This document shows, piece after piece, positions 43,469 to 51,608 of a stretch of DNA of 64,000 nt; position 1 is the first letter of the stretch; each line of letters opens with the position of its first letter. The stretch covers positions 43,837 to 107,836 of the forward strand of contig JAAWBG010000021.1 of the NCBI GenBank assembly GCA_022792535.1. Direction: 5' to 3'. Both the position numbers and the translations under genes were made by a program. A model generated the notes under the pieces. The model was not told the DNA's origin. It saw only the letters and a program-made list of their open reading frames with translations, and did not search any database. The DNA is from Lachnospiraceae bacterium (lineage in GTDB: Bacteria > Bacillota > Clostridia > Lachnospirales > Lachnospiraceae).

Positions 43469-45655
43469 ATGGCCAATTTGAAACGAGGCATGGCAGAGAC
43501 ACATTTACATATCAATGTATCCAGTGATTATCTGATGTTGTGGGAGAAGACCACAAACCTTGCCATATGGAAGGAGTATATTTTTAATCCAGAAAGTAAG
43601 TTTGAGGGACAGGATTATGTGCTTTTTCACCTATCGGTTTATCGGTGTGCAGCGGCATATTTTTTAGAATATGAAGCTTGGAAACCAGGCAGTGAAAAAT
43701 TTTTCCCAGAGATATTTCCTGAATTAATTCAGAGTATGCAAAAGCCGGACGCCGGCAAATGGGAAACCAGGGAAGAAAAGATCCTCTATTTTGAAGAGAT
43801 GGAGAAAAGGTGCAGAAAGTATATGGGAGAGATAGACGTCCTTAAAATGCGTGAGAAGGATATTCTTTCTTACGTTTTATATGAGCGGTATGAGGAGCTG
43901 GATACCAGCCCGGAGTACTTTTTTCTGGCAAAATCTCTGGGATATATTAGGGAATCTCAAGACATCCAGTATGCCAAATTGTTTTTGCAGTACATACGAA
44001 TAAAAAACACCTTTTTCTCAAAAATTTTCCAGCGGAATATTGTACAGGGGTTGAACTGGTTTCAAAATTATTTTTCCAAGGCTTCTGGTTCTTTCCGAAG
44101 AGGCATTACCCAGGAGAGACGCTGGGATTATATTCTGAAAACCCAGGTCAATAACAACGCATTGAAAAAACTGGAATTTCGAATGTCCGTAGACACAGAG
44201 CGGAAATTTTATGATGAAAATAATCCTCTGGTACAGTTGGAATTGCAGAAGGAGATTTTAAGAGAGATTGGGAAATTTTTGAGCCATTACAGGAAATATA
44301 TTCATGGCAAAGAAGATGCTCCCACGATTGGAATTGTCCTGCATTTTAATAAGCGGAAATCTCTTGATAATAGTTCAGGGTATTTTTGCTGGAGGCGTGC
44401 TGCAGAATCACAGATCTATAATACCCAGCATAAAATTGCACTGCGCAGAAAGTGCGTGAATATTGCCAGGGCAATTGCAGTGATCAGAAATGAGATTCCT
44501 TATCTGGATGAATATCTGGTGGGCTTGGATGCGGCGTCAGATGAAAATGCAGTGGAGCCATGGCTGTTTTCTCCGGCCTACAATGAGGTGCGGAACCGTT
44601 TGTATTCTGATATGGTGAAGGCTTTTGGGAAGGATGGGAAGAAAATTTACAAAAGAATCCAAAACATTGGTCTTACTTATCATGTGGGAGAAGATTACAG
44701 ACATATTATGTCGGGGCTCAGGCACATTGACGAGGTAATTGAGAAATACAATTATCGTTCCTGTGATAGAATTGGTCATGGAATTGCATTGGGAGTGGAT
44801 GTAGATTATTGGATGGAAAATAATCGAAATGTCTTAATGCCCTTGGGAGAATATCTGGATAATCTGCTCTGGGTGTGGGGCGTTGTGATTGAAAATAAAT
44901 ATGAACTTCCAGTTTCCGCTTATGCGCTGGAAGGAAAAATACTGGAGATAGCGTCAAAAATATATTGTAATATGGCAGGAATTACCGTTCATGTTCTATA
45001 TCAGGCATATCAAGAAAAATTCAAAAGGAATTTGAATGAAATGTTTTGGCAGCAGGATGAGGATTTTGAAAAGAGGGAAAGGAAAGATCCAAGTCTGGGA
45101 ATGGCCTGCCGCTATGATGCGGAACCAGGAACAAAAGAGAGTTTGTGGAATGTATCTAAGATTATCTGCACCTATTTTTGTTCTATATATGAGGATAAAT
45201 ACAACCAGGTGATTTGGCTGGAGACAACAGAGGAAGATGCGAAACTCCTGAAAACGCTGCAGATCTATATGATGGAAAAGATTCAGAGACGGGGAATCTA
45301 TATTGAGACCAATCCCACTTCTAATCTGGCCATTGGTGAGATTGAAAGTCTGTACAGTCATTATATCCTCAACTTGAACAGCCTGGAAGAGGAAAGGCCC
45401 AGGCACAATCTGATGGTTACCATCAATTCAGACGATCCTATGGTATTTAATACCAATGTGGAAAATGAGCTGGCCTATATGTATCACGGGCTGATTCATG
45501 GAGGATATGATTCAAAAACTACCTTGGAATGGATTGATAAGGTAAGACAATATGGATTGGAAAGCAGTTTTATCCAAAAGGTAAAAACGGTACAGGAGAT
45601 GGAAGGAGAGATTACAATAATAGAAAAGGCAATAGAGAATTTTATGAAAAGGTAG
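43469..45655 (+). CDS. rdrB: RADAR adenosine deaminase RdrB, catalytic part
   Basis: This 728-residue adenosine deaminase-fold protein keeps every catalytic element: metal His-x-His in ETHLHI (residues 10-15), TYHVGED (403-409) equal to the H-x-G-E segment, RIGHGIALG (434-442), ETNPTSNLAIG (613-623) and the metal Asp in INSDDPMV (652-659). The roughly 390 residues between the first two motifs are far longer than in housekeeping deaminases, as in RdrB. The start is uncertain: ATG 43469 has no ribosome site, ATG 43490 has a weak one (CGAGGC), and the true start is probably TTG 42851 with a stop codon in the way. Confidence 0.85.
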   Translation: MANLKRGMAETHLHINVSSDYLMLWEKTTNLAIWKEYIFNPESKFEGQDYVLFHLSVYRCAAAYFLEYEAWKPGSEKFFPEIFPELIQSMQKPDAGKWETREEKILYFEEMEKRCRKYMGEIDVLKMREKDILSYVLYERYEELDTSPEYFFLAKSLGYIRESQDIQYAKLFLQYIRIKNTFFSKIFQRNIVQGLNWFQNYFSKASGSFRRGITQERRWDYILKTQVNNNALKKLEFRMSVDTERKFYDENNPLVQLELQKEILREIGKFLSHYRKYIHGKEDAPTIGIVLHFNKRKSLDNSSGYFCWRRAAESQIYNTQHKIALRRKCVNIARAIAVIRNEIPYLDEYLVGLDAASDENAVEPWLFSPAYNEVRNRLYSDMVKAFGKDGKKIYKRIQNIGLTYHVGEDYRHIMSGLRHIDEVIEKYNYRSCDRIGHGIALGVDVDYWMENNRNVLMPLGEYLDNLLWVWGVVIENKYELPVSAYALEGKILEIASKIYCNMAGITVHVLYQAYQEKFKRNLNEMFWQQDEDFEKRERKDPSLGMACRYDAEPGTKESLWNVSKIICTYFCSIYEDKYNQVIWLETTEEDAKLLKTLQIYMMEKIQRRGIYIETNPTSNLAIGEIESLYSHYILNLNSLEEERPRHNLMVTINSDDPMVFNTNVENELAYMYHGLIHGGYDSKTTLEWIDKVRQYGLESSFIQKVKTVQEMEGEITIIEKAIENFMKR

Positions 45656-45695
45656 TAGCCTTGTTGTTATTTTGAAAAATTTTCGATCATATACA

Positions 45696-45723
45696 TTGCA
45701 AAAATGGTGATCTTTGCTATAAT
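45696..45723 (+). promoter_or_regulatory. Sigma-A type promoter for the second flagellin
   Basis: TTGCAA (45696-45701), a 16-base spacer and TATAAT (45718-45723) lie about 60 bases before the start. No sigma-28 pattern was found here, in contrast to the main flagellin. Confidence 0.6.
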
Positions 45724-45785
45724 AAAATTAATACTAGTTATTTGTCTTGCGAGAGATATGATATGGAAAGAAGGGAGGTTTTTGT

Positions 45786-46598
45786 ATGAGTATTTCATCC
45801 ATTGGAGGCAGACAGAATTTTTACAGTAATCAGAGTCTGTATACGAAGCAGAATCAGAATCTGCATCGGAATTTCCGGCAGTTAGCCAGCGGCAAACGGA
45901 TTAATTCTGCCGCAGATGACGCAGCAGGTCTTGCGATTGCCACAAAGCTTTTATCTCAGCGCAACGGATATGATGTGGGAACCAGGAATGCAGCCACTTC
46001 TCAGGATATGGTGAATGTGGCGGAAGGCGGATTGTCTAAGATTTCAGATTCGCTGCAGCGGATGCGGGAGCTGAGCATTCAGGCGTCTAATACAGCCATT
46101 TATGGAGAGGATGACAGAGCGTCCATTCAGCAGGAGATTGATCAGCTGAAAGGTTATATTTCCGACGCGGCTGGGAACACACAATTCAATAATATGAATC
46201 TTTTAGATGGTTCCATGGGCAGATCCCATGTGGCATCCAGCCCCAATGGCGGCGGTATGGATATCAATATGCCGGATGCAGTGCTGAAGTCCCTGGGAAT
46301 TGAAGATTATGATGTGACCGGAGACTTTGATATCTCATCCATTGACAGCGCATTAGAAAAGGTATCTTCAGCCAGAAGCGGGCTTGGAGCAGCCTACAAT
46401 CGGCTGAGCCATACCATCAACTATAATTCCTATGCATCTTATAATACTACAGCGTCTCAGAGCCGGTTAGAAGATCTGGATTATGCCGGAGCTGTTTCTG
46501 ATATGAAGAAAAATAGCCTGTTACAGGAATATCGGATTATGATGCAGAAGAAGCAGCAGGAAGAATACGGAAGAGTGAATCAGCTTATGAGGTTCTAA
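45786..46598 (+). CDS. Short second flagellin
   Basis: This 270-residue flagellin has conserved N-terminal (FRQLASGKRINSAADDAAGL) and C-terminal (SSARSGLGAAYNRLSHTINY) regions and almost no variable domain; only ~60 residues lie between them. The C-terminus (YRIMMQKKQQEEYGRVNQLM) is charged and lacks the usual SLLQ or LLR ending of main flagellins. It may be a minor filament component, or a specialised filament made under other conditions. It starts behind AAAGAAGGGAGGTTTTTGT. Confidence 0.92.
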   Translation: MSISSIGGRQNFYSNQSLYTKQNQNLHRNFRQLASGKRINSAADDAAGLAIATKLLSQRNGYDVGTRNAATSQDMVNVAEGGLSKISDSLQRMRELSIQASNTAIYGEDDRASIQQEIDQLKGYISDAAGNTQFNNMNLLDGSMGRSHVASSPNGGGMDINMPDAVLKSLGIEDYDVTGDFDISSIDSALEKVSSARSGLGAAYNRLSHTINYNSYASYNTTASQSRLEDLDYAGAVSDMKKNSLLQEYRIMMQKKQQEEYGRVNQLMRF

Positions 46599-46640
46599 AG
46601 CATCTTGTTGATCCAGAAGATCTCATTTAGTAAAAGGTAA

Positions 46641-46667
46641 AGGTTCAGGTGTTTTACGCCTGAACCT
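46641..46667 (+). terminator. Hairpin after the second flagellin
   Basis: AGGTTCAGG and CCTGAACCT pair with a 9-base loop 43 bases after the stop. No T run follows, so it is a weak terminator or a protective stem. Confidence 0.6.
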
Positions 46668-46700
46668 GACAATGACAAAAATATTAGAAGAAATATAACC

Positions 46701-46749
46701 GAAAAACCTCCGGGCAGGATTAGCGCTCCGGAGGTTCTTTATTGTGATA
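46701..46749 (-). terminator. Terminator of the FliD-like gene
   Basis: On the minus strand AACCTCCGG and CCGGAGGTTTTTC flank a long loop directly after the stop of the FliD-like gene. The stem and T run fit a rho-independent terminator. Confidence 0.75.
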
Positions 46750-48048
46750 TTAACAATAGCGATCCATCATCATACCAGAATAGATGGAAGTAATATAAGG
46801 GGTTACCAGGCTTTTTCCTGGATTCTTGTAGGTAACGATAATTTTATCCACATATTTCATAGGATCTAGAGAAGCATTGTTCGCCTTGGTATTTAACAGA
46901 TTTTTAAAATCATTTAACACAGAAAGATGTTCTTCTGAATTCTCCTCTGAAACAGATTCCGTCAACAAAGCTTTGTCTATGGAGATCTCGCCATCTTCGT
47001 TTACCATAAGTCCCATGCTTTCCAGGTCGTTCTGGAAGGTAAATGCGGTACTGCTCATATCTCGGTACAGTTTTACACTTTGATGCTGAGAGCCTGAATA
47101 TTTGCTGGCTGTGTGCAGAATGGAATTGTAAGAGTCTACCAGGGTCTGAATATTTTCGGCCATGGCGTCTGCATTTGTCTTAAAGCCAATAACAGCAGGA
47201 TTGCCCTCCTCGCTGACTCCGTGAAGAGATAATTCAAATACATGATTGATGGTAAAGGTATTTGAATGGGAGGAATGGCCTGTTCCGTCTAACAGGAAAA
47301 CAGCGTTCTTGGCTTCCTGGGATACATGGTCAATTCCAAGGGCTTCCACTGCAGAGATGGAGCTTCGTGTTCCCTGTGGGAAAATGGAGAAAAGAAAAGA
47401 TTCTCCATCGCTGATTCCTGTGGAAACAGATTCAATCTGCAATGCGCTTAAACCATTTTGATCCTCCACAACAGAACCTGTTAACCCGATGTCAGCATTG
47501 CTGATCAGATTGGCCAGCTTATTCTGTGTGGTGTAATTGGTATCATCAGAATGGATATTAAATTGAAATTCAAATGTTGAAGTGCTGTTTTCTAAATCAA
47601 AAGAATAAGAACCAGGAGAAAGAGATAGACGGTCTTTATCCAAAAAATTTCCCAGATTGATCTGAGGGGACGCCAGCTCTTTTACCTCCAAAGAGAAGCT
47701 GCCCATTTCCTCTGATTCTTTATGATTCCCAATGTATTCAGCAGAAACTACATCTTCCTGAGAGGAAAATGCAATTTTTTTCTGAAAAGCGTTTCCGATA
47801 CCCTCTTCTGCGTCAGAAAGAGAAGCAACCACATTTTTAATGATACGCGTACTTTCCTTGATATCTATGGCAAACTTCTGAACATCCCCTGAGTGCTTAA
47901 TCTTATAGAGGGGGGAATCTTTATTGATTTTGACGATTGTATTATAGATATTACGCAATTCACTTTTCTTATGTGAATCGTAGCGGGACGCCGACTGATT
48001 GGCATATGTGCTTAAATAATAATTATAAGCGGTATCAATAGCGGCCAT
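46750..48048 (-). CDS. FliD-like (flagellar hook-associated 2-type) protein
   Basis: This 432-residue protein has FliD-like features: the FSLEVKELASPQINLGNFL region corresponds to the FliD beta domain, and NADAMAENIQTLVDSYNSIL with the later ENDLESMGLMVNEDGEISID are typical of the C-terminal FliD half. The N-terminus (MAAIDTAYNYYLSTYANQSA) differs from FliD, which normally opens with a GLDTDSIV-type sequence. It is probably a minor-filament cap or filament-associated protein. It is preceded by AAAGGAGGGGATTTGT and by a sigma-28-like promoter, supporting a late flagellar role. Confidence 0.75.
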   Translation of the reverse strand: MAAIDTAYNYYLSTYANQSASRYDSHKKSELRNIYNTIVKINKDSPLYKIKHSGDVQKFAIDIKESTRIIKNVVASLSDAEEGIGNAFQKKIAFSSQEDVVSAEYIGNHKESEEMGSFSLEVKELASPQINLGNFLDKDRLSLSPGSYSFDLENSTSTFEFQFNIHSDDTNYTTQNKLANLISNADIGLTGSVVEDQNGLSALQIESVSTGISDGESFLFSIFPQGTRSSISAVEALGIDHVSQEAKNAVFLLDGTGHSSHSNTFTINHVFELSLHGVSEEGNPAVIGFKTNADAMAENIQTLVDSYNSILHTASKYSGSQHQSVKLYRDMSSTAFTFQNDLESMGLMVNEDGEISIDKALLTESVSEENSEEHLSVLNDFKNLLNTKANNASLDPMKYVDKIIVTYKNPGKSLVTPYITSIYSGMMMDRYC

Positions 48049-48160
48049 ACAAATCCCCTCCTTTCATCCGTGAAATCATGCCGAAGCATGGGGGCACAAA
48101 GTTACTCCATGTATACTTTTGTGATAACCATATAAAACACATAACTATAATTTACCTATT

Positions 48161-48187
48161 ATATCGGATGATTTTCAGAATTACTTA
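48161..48187 (-). promoter_or_regulatory. Sigma-28 type promoter for the FliD-like gene
   Basis: On the minus strand TAAG (48187-48184), 16 bases and CCGATAT (48167-48161) match the SigD pattern. It lies about 110 bases before the ATG. The leader contains the stem CATGC-TTCG-GCATG at about 48078-48091. Confidence 0.75.
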
Positions 48188-48298
48188 ACAGTTGTACCTT
48201 ACATGACAGCGTATTTTTCATATTTTGACAAGATTAGGAAAAATGGATGTGAGAAGGTGCATGAAAAAAGATAGATCTCTGTAATTAATGGAAAACTA

Positions 48299-48328
48299 TT
48301 GACGGAAACCTCCCAAATGTGCTATAGT
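48299..48328 (+). promoter_or_regulatory. Sigma-A promoter for rpmG-secE-nusG
   Basis: TTGACG (48299-48304), 18 bases and TATAGT (48323-48328) form a good vegetative promoter about 65 bases before rpmG. With the sigma-28-like site on the other strand it accounts for the 346-base gap; nothing else was seen there. Confidence 0.75.
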
Positions 48329-48394
48329 GTACTAGCGATGGAAGTAGGTCTTTTTTTTATGCCTAAAATTAGAAAGTAAGTGGAGGTGGAAGTT

Positions 48395-48544
48395 GTGCGC
48401 ACAAGAATTACATTGGCATGTACAGAATGTAAGCAACGTAATTACAACATGACAAAAGATAAGAAAACTCATCCAGACAGAATGGAGACAAAGAAATACT
48501 GCCGATTCTGCAGGACACACACATTACACAAGGAAACCAAGTAA
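48395..48544 (+). CDS. rpmG: 50S ribosomal protein L33
   Basis: This 49-residue protein is missing from the ORF track because it is short. The frame from GTG 48395 reads [17 protein letters not shown], then [16 protein letters not shown]. It has the two CxxC zinc pairs of the zinc-binding L33 form. GTG lies behind AGTGGAGGTGGAAGTT. It is the standard first gene before secE-nusG in Firmicutes. Confidence 0.95.
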   Translation: MRTRITLACTECKQRNYNMTKDKKTHPDRMETKKYCRFCRTHTLHKETK

Positions 48545-48629
48545 CAAAATGGAGCGGCGTGGAGGCTGAAAGAACTGTTCAGCTATCCCTGAAAAGATGG
48601 TGCGGAAATCGTACCGCTGGAGGTAAGAA

Positions 48630-48836
48630 ATGGGAGAAACCAATACAGAAAAGGCTTCAAAAACGAGCTGGTTTACCGGTCTTAAGGCTGAGTTTGAAAA
48701 AATTATCTGGCCAGACAAAAAGTCACTTGGCAGGCAGACAACTGCTGTAGTAGCAGTTTCTGTTGTTTTAGGTCTGATCATTGCAGTATTAGACGTGATC
48801 ATCAAATACGGCGTGGATAACCTGGTGAAATTATAG
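48630..48836 (+). CDS. secE: Preprotein translocase subunit SecE
   Basis: This 68-residue single-span SecE has the cytoplasmic amphipathic helix FTGLKAEFEKIIWPDKKSL, ending in the conserved WP motif, followed by one membrane segment (AVVAVSVVLGLIIAVLDVII). It clamps SecY in the inner-membrane translocon. The start lies behind CTGGAGGTAAGAA. It precedes nusG by 16 bases. Confidence 0.96.
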   Translation: MGETNTEKASKTSWFTGLKAEFEKIIWPDKKSLGRQTTAVVAVSVVLGLIIAVLDVIIKYGVDNLVKL

Positions 48837-48852
48837 GAGGCATAGGTGATTT

Positions 48853-49371
48853 ATGGCAGAGGCAAACTGGTACGTAGTTCATACCTATTCAGGTTATGAA
48901 AACAAGGTGAAAGAGAACATTGAAAAGACAATCGAGAATCGGCACTTAGAAGACCAGATCCTGGAAGTCAGGGTTCCGATGCAGAGCGTTGTGGAAATGA
49001 AAAATGGTGTTAAGAAGACTGTTGAGAAAAAAATGTTTCCAGGATATGTTCTGATCAATATGGTTATGAATGATGATATATGGTATGTGGTAAGAAATAC
49101 CAGAGGTGTTACCGGATTTGTCGGTCCGGGCTCCAAACCCGTACCGCTCACTGAAGCTGAAATGCGGCCATTAGGTATCCAGGTGGATAAAAATGTGGTG
49201 GTGGATTTTGAAGAAGGCGACTCAATCCGAGTGGTCGGAGGTGTCTGGAAAGACACAGTCGGTATTATTCAGTCCATGAATCACGGAAAACAGATGGTTA
49301 CAATCAATGTTGACCTGTTCGGTCGTGAAACACCGGTAGAAATAAGTTTCACAGATATTAGAAAGTTGTAA
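48853..49371 (+). CDS. nusG: Transcription termination/antitermination protein NusG
   Basis: This 172-residue protein has the NGN domain (WYVVHTYSGYENKVKENIE, MFPGYVLINMVMNDDIWYVV, RNTRGVTGFVG) and a C-terminal KOW domain (FEEGDSIRVVGGVWKDTVG). It contacts RNA polymerase, affects pausing and termination, and links transcription to ribosomes or Rho. It is followed by rplK. Confidence 0.97.
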   Translation: MAEANWYVVHTYSGYENKVKENIEKTIENRHLEDQILEVRVPMQSVVEMKNGVKKTVEKKMFPGYVLINMVMNDDIWYVVRNTRGVTGFVGPGSKPVPLTEAEMRPLGIQVDKNVVVDFEEGDSIRVVGGVWKDTVGIIQSMNHGKQMVTINVDLFGRETPVEISFTDIRKL

Positions 49372-49432
49372 GATGCATAGGTTACAGACGTTCTCAGAGC
49401 GGCTGTAAATAAATTAAAGGAGGAATTTCCAA

Positions 49433-49858
49433 ATGGCAAAGAAAGTAGAAGGATATATCAAGTTACAGATTCCTGCTGGAAAAGCTACACCTGCACCACC
49501 AGTTGGACCTGCACTTGGACAGCATGGAGTAAATATTGTCGAATTTACCAAACAGTTTAACGCTAAAACTGCTGATCAGGGAGATTTAATCATTCCAGTA
49601 GTGATTACTGTATACTCAGACAGAAGTTTCAGCTTCGTGACAAAGACCCCGCCAGCAGCAGTATTGATCAAGAAAGCATGCAACATCAAATCAGGATCTG
49701 CAGTGCCGAACAAGACGAAAGTGGCGACTATTTCCAAAGCAAAAGTTCAGGAAATTGCAGAATTGAAAATGCCGGATTTGAATGCTGGTTCTTTAGAGGC
49801 AGCAATGAGCATGATCGCAGGAACTGCAAGAAGCATGGGAGTTACTGTTGAGGAATAG
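49433..49858 (+). CDS. rplK: 50S ribosomal protein L11
   Basis: The protein has 141 residues, standard length. Motifs include [20 protein letters not shown] (the N-terminal domain with the PP hinge used by GTPase-associated factors) and [15 protein letters not shown]. It forms the L11 stalk base on 23S rRNA. It starts behind AAAGGAGGAATTTCCAA. Confidence 0.98.
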   Translation: MAKKVEGYIKLQIPAGKATPAPPVGPALGQHGVNIVEFTKQFNAKTADQGDLIIPVVITVYSDRSFSFVTKTPPAAVLIKKACNIKSGSAVPNKTKVATISKAKVQEIAELKMPDLNAGSLEAAMSMIAGTARSMGVTVEE

Positions 49859-49863
49859 GCCGA

Positions 49864-49983
49864 AAGCAACTTAATGAACGCAAACCGGAGGTGAAGCGTG
49901 AATTTAGTGCGAGGCCATTCTGTGAGATTAGCGAGGTCAAGCGATAAGCGCAGACAGAGGTTAGCGAACAGAATTACCTTAAC
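49864..49983 (+). repeat. Diverged copy of the rplJ-rplL intergenic repeat
   Basis: The stretch after rplK shares AAAGCAACT, TGCGAGG, TTCTGTGAGATTA, AAGCG and TTAGCGAACAGAA, in the same order, with the 119-base tandem repeat at 51603-51865. TTCTGT and ACAGAA at its ends can pair. I see no ORF in it. Confidence 0.65.
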
Positions 49984-50059
49984 AAGACTTAGCGGTGGCA
50001 AGCCGCGGACGAAGACAACGTGTTAGTCGAGGGTAACTACCATATCATAAATTTGCAAT

Positions 50060-50110
50060 GGTGATCACAGGATTACCGAGATTGTGGGAGGGAAGGCTCC
50101 CGATATCACC
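50060..50110 (+). promoter_or_regulatory. Hairpin before rplA, candidate L1 control site
   Basis: GGTGAT and ATCACC form an outer stem, with GGGAG and CTCCC as inner stem, ending 17 bases before the rplA ATG. L1 is known to repress its own operon in bacteria by binding a stem-loop. The exact L1 motif was not confirmed. Confidence 0.4.
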
Positions 50111-50127
50111 ACTAGGAGGTTATTAGA

Positions 50128-50820
50128 ATGAAACGAGGAAAGAAATATGTAGAAGCTGCAAAAGCTATCGACAGAGCAGTGCAGTATGATACAGCAGAAG
50201 CAATCAGCCTTGTAAAAAAGGTTTCAGTTGCTAAATTTGATGAAACAATCGAAGCTCACATCAGAACTGGTTGTGACGGACGTCATGCAGAACAGCAGAT
50301 TCGCGGCGCTGTTGTATTGCCTCATGGAACTGGTAAAACCGTTCGGGTTTTAGTATTTGCAAAAGGTGATAAAGTAGACGAGGCATTGGCGGCAGGAGCT
50401 GATCATGTAGGAGGAGATGAGTTGATTCCAAAGATCCAGAACGATGGATGGCTGGACTTTGACGTTGTAGTTGCTACTCCTGATATGATGGGTGTTGTGG
50501 GACGTCTGGGACGTGTACTTGGACCCAAAGGCTTAATGCCGAATCCAAAAGCAGGAACCGTTACGATGGATGTTACAAAGGCGGTAAATGACATCAAAGC
50601 CGGTAAGATTGAGTACAGATTGGATAAGACAAATATCATCCATGTGCCAATTGGAAAAGCATCTTTTACAGAGGAACAATTAGCGGACAACTTCCAGACC
50701 CTTATGGATGCCATCATAAAAGCAAGACCATCAGCTTTGAAAGGACAATATTTGAAGAGCGTTACGCTGACTCCTACTATGGGACCTGGCGTAAAGATCA
50801 ATGTTGCAAAACTTTCCTGA
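50128..50820 (+). CDS. rplA: 50S ribosomal protein L1
   Basis: The 230-residue protein is normal L1 length: [20 protein letters not shown] at the start, [20 protein letters not shown], and the conserved [19 protein letters not shown]. It binds 23S rRNA on the L1 stalk and represses its own operon in other bacteria. It starts behind CTAGGAGGTTATTAG. It is followed by the L10 promoter. Confidence 0.98.
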   Translation: MKRGKKYVEAAKAIDRAVQYDTAEAISLVKKVSVAKFDETIEAHIRTGCDGRHAEQQIRGAVVLPHGTGKTVRVLVFAKGDKVDEALAAGADHVGGDELIPKIQNDGWLDFDVVVATPDMMGVVGRLGRVLGPKGLMPNPKAGTVTMDVTKAVNDIKAGKIEYRLDKTNIIHVPIGKASFTEEQLADNFQTLMDAIIKARPSALKGQYLKSVTLTPTMGPGVKINVAKLS

Positions 50821-50839
50821 TTCGGGAATGCATTTTGTG

Positions 50840-50868
50840 TTGACATCTAAAATAGACAATGATATACT
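50840..50868 (+). promoter_or_regulatory. Sigma-A promoter for rplJ-rplL
   Basis: TTGACA (50840-50845), a 17-base spacer and TATACT (50863-50868) are close to consensus. The L10 leader starts immediately downstream. Confidence 0.9.
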
Positions 50869-50875
50869 GAACAAG

Positions 50876-50968
50876 CAATTGCCGAAGACAGCAGGTGCCC
50901 TAAGGCGTAACCCTATGACCTGCCGAGGAGATTTACAGGACATTTATGTCAGTAAATGATGAAGATTA
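50876..50968 (+). ncRNA. Ribosomal protein L10 leader
   Basis: The sequence GCCGAAGACAGCAGGTGC, CCCTAAGGCG, TAACCCTATG and CCTGCCGAGG has the core of the L10 leader that L10(L12)4 binds to repress rplJL. CAGGTG and ACCTG-type arms fold into the kink-turn-bearing stem. It lies between the promoter and an attenuator terminator. Borders are approximate. Confidence 0.85.
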
Positions 50969-50972
50969 TTTC

Positions 50973-51004
50973 AAGCCTCTTTGTCTCGGACAAAGGGGCT
51001 TTTA
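50973..51004 (+). terminator. Attenuator terminator of the L10 leader
   Basis: AAGCCTCTTTGT and ACAAAGGGGCTT pair over a short CTCGG loop and are followed by TTAAATT. The position between the leader and rplJ fits L10-dependent transcription attenuation. Confidence 0.85.
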
Positions 51005-51071
51005 AATTAATTGTGTGAAGACATTTAATTTAAAAGCTCACAAGAAAATAATATAAGGAGGTGCACAATTC

Positions 51072-51608
51072 GTGGCAAAAGTAGAATTAAAACAGCCTGT
51101 GGTACAGGAAATTTCTGATCACATCAAAGATGCACAGTCTGTAGTGCTGGTAGATTACCGTGGATTAACTGTGGACGAAGACACACAATTGCGTAAACAG
51201 TTGAGAGAAGCTGGTGTAGTATACAAAGTATATAAGAACACATTGATGAACTTTGCATTTAAAGGAACAGATTTCGAAAGCATGAGTTCTCTGTTAGAAG
51301 GACCGAATGCCATCGCTGTTTCCAAAGATGATGCAACAGCACCGGCAAGAATTCTTGCAAAATTTGCAAAGGGAGCTCCAGCATTAGAGTTAAAAGCAGG
51401 CGTTGTAGAGGGAACTTTCTATGATGCAGATGGAATCAAGGCGATTGCTTCCGTTCCATCCAGAGACGAACTGCTGTCCAAATTCCTTGGAAGCATTCAG
51501 TCACCGATTGCAAACTTTGCTCGTGTTATCAGCCAGATTGCAGAACAGGGCGGCCCGGCAGACGCGCCGGCAGAAGAAGCTGCTCCTGCTGAGACCGAAA
51601 GCAACTAG
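51072..51608 (+). CDS. rplJ: 50S ribosomal protein L10
   Basis: The 178-residue protein starts with GTG 51072 behind AAGGAGGTGCACAATTC. It shows VLVDYRGLTVDEDTQLRKQL and VVYKVYKNTLMNFAFKGT. The acidic, Ala/Glu-rich tail (ADAPAEEAAPAETESN) follows the L12-binding helix. L10 anchors the L7/L12 stalk and represses its own leader. The stop codon overlaps the first unit of the 119-base tandem repeat. Confidence 0.98.
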   Translation: MAKVELKQPVVQEISDHIKDAQSVVLVDYRGLTVDEDTQLRKQLREAGVVYKVYKNTLMNFAFKGTDFESMSSLLEGPNAIAVSKDDATAPARILAKFAKGAPALELKAGVVEGTFYDADGIKAIASVPSRDELLSKFLGSIQSPIANFARVISQIAEQGGPADAPAEEAAPAETESN

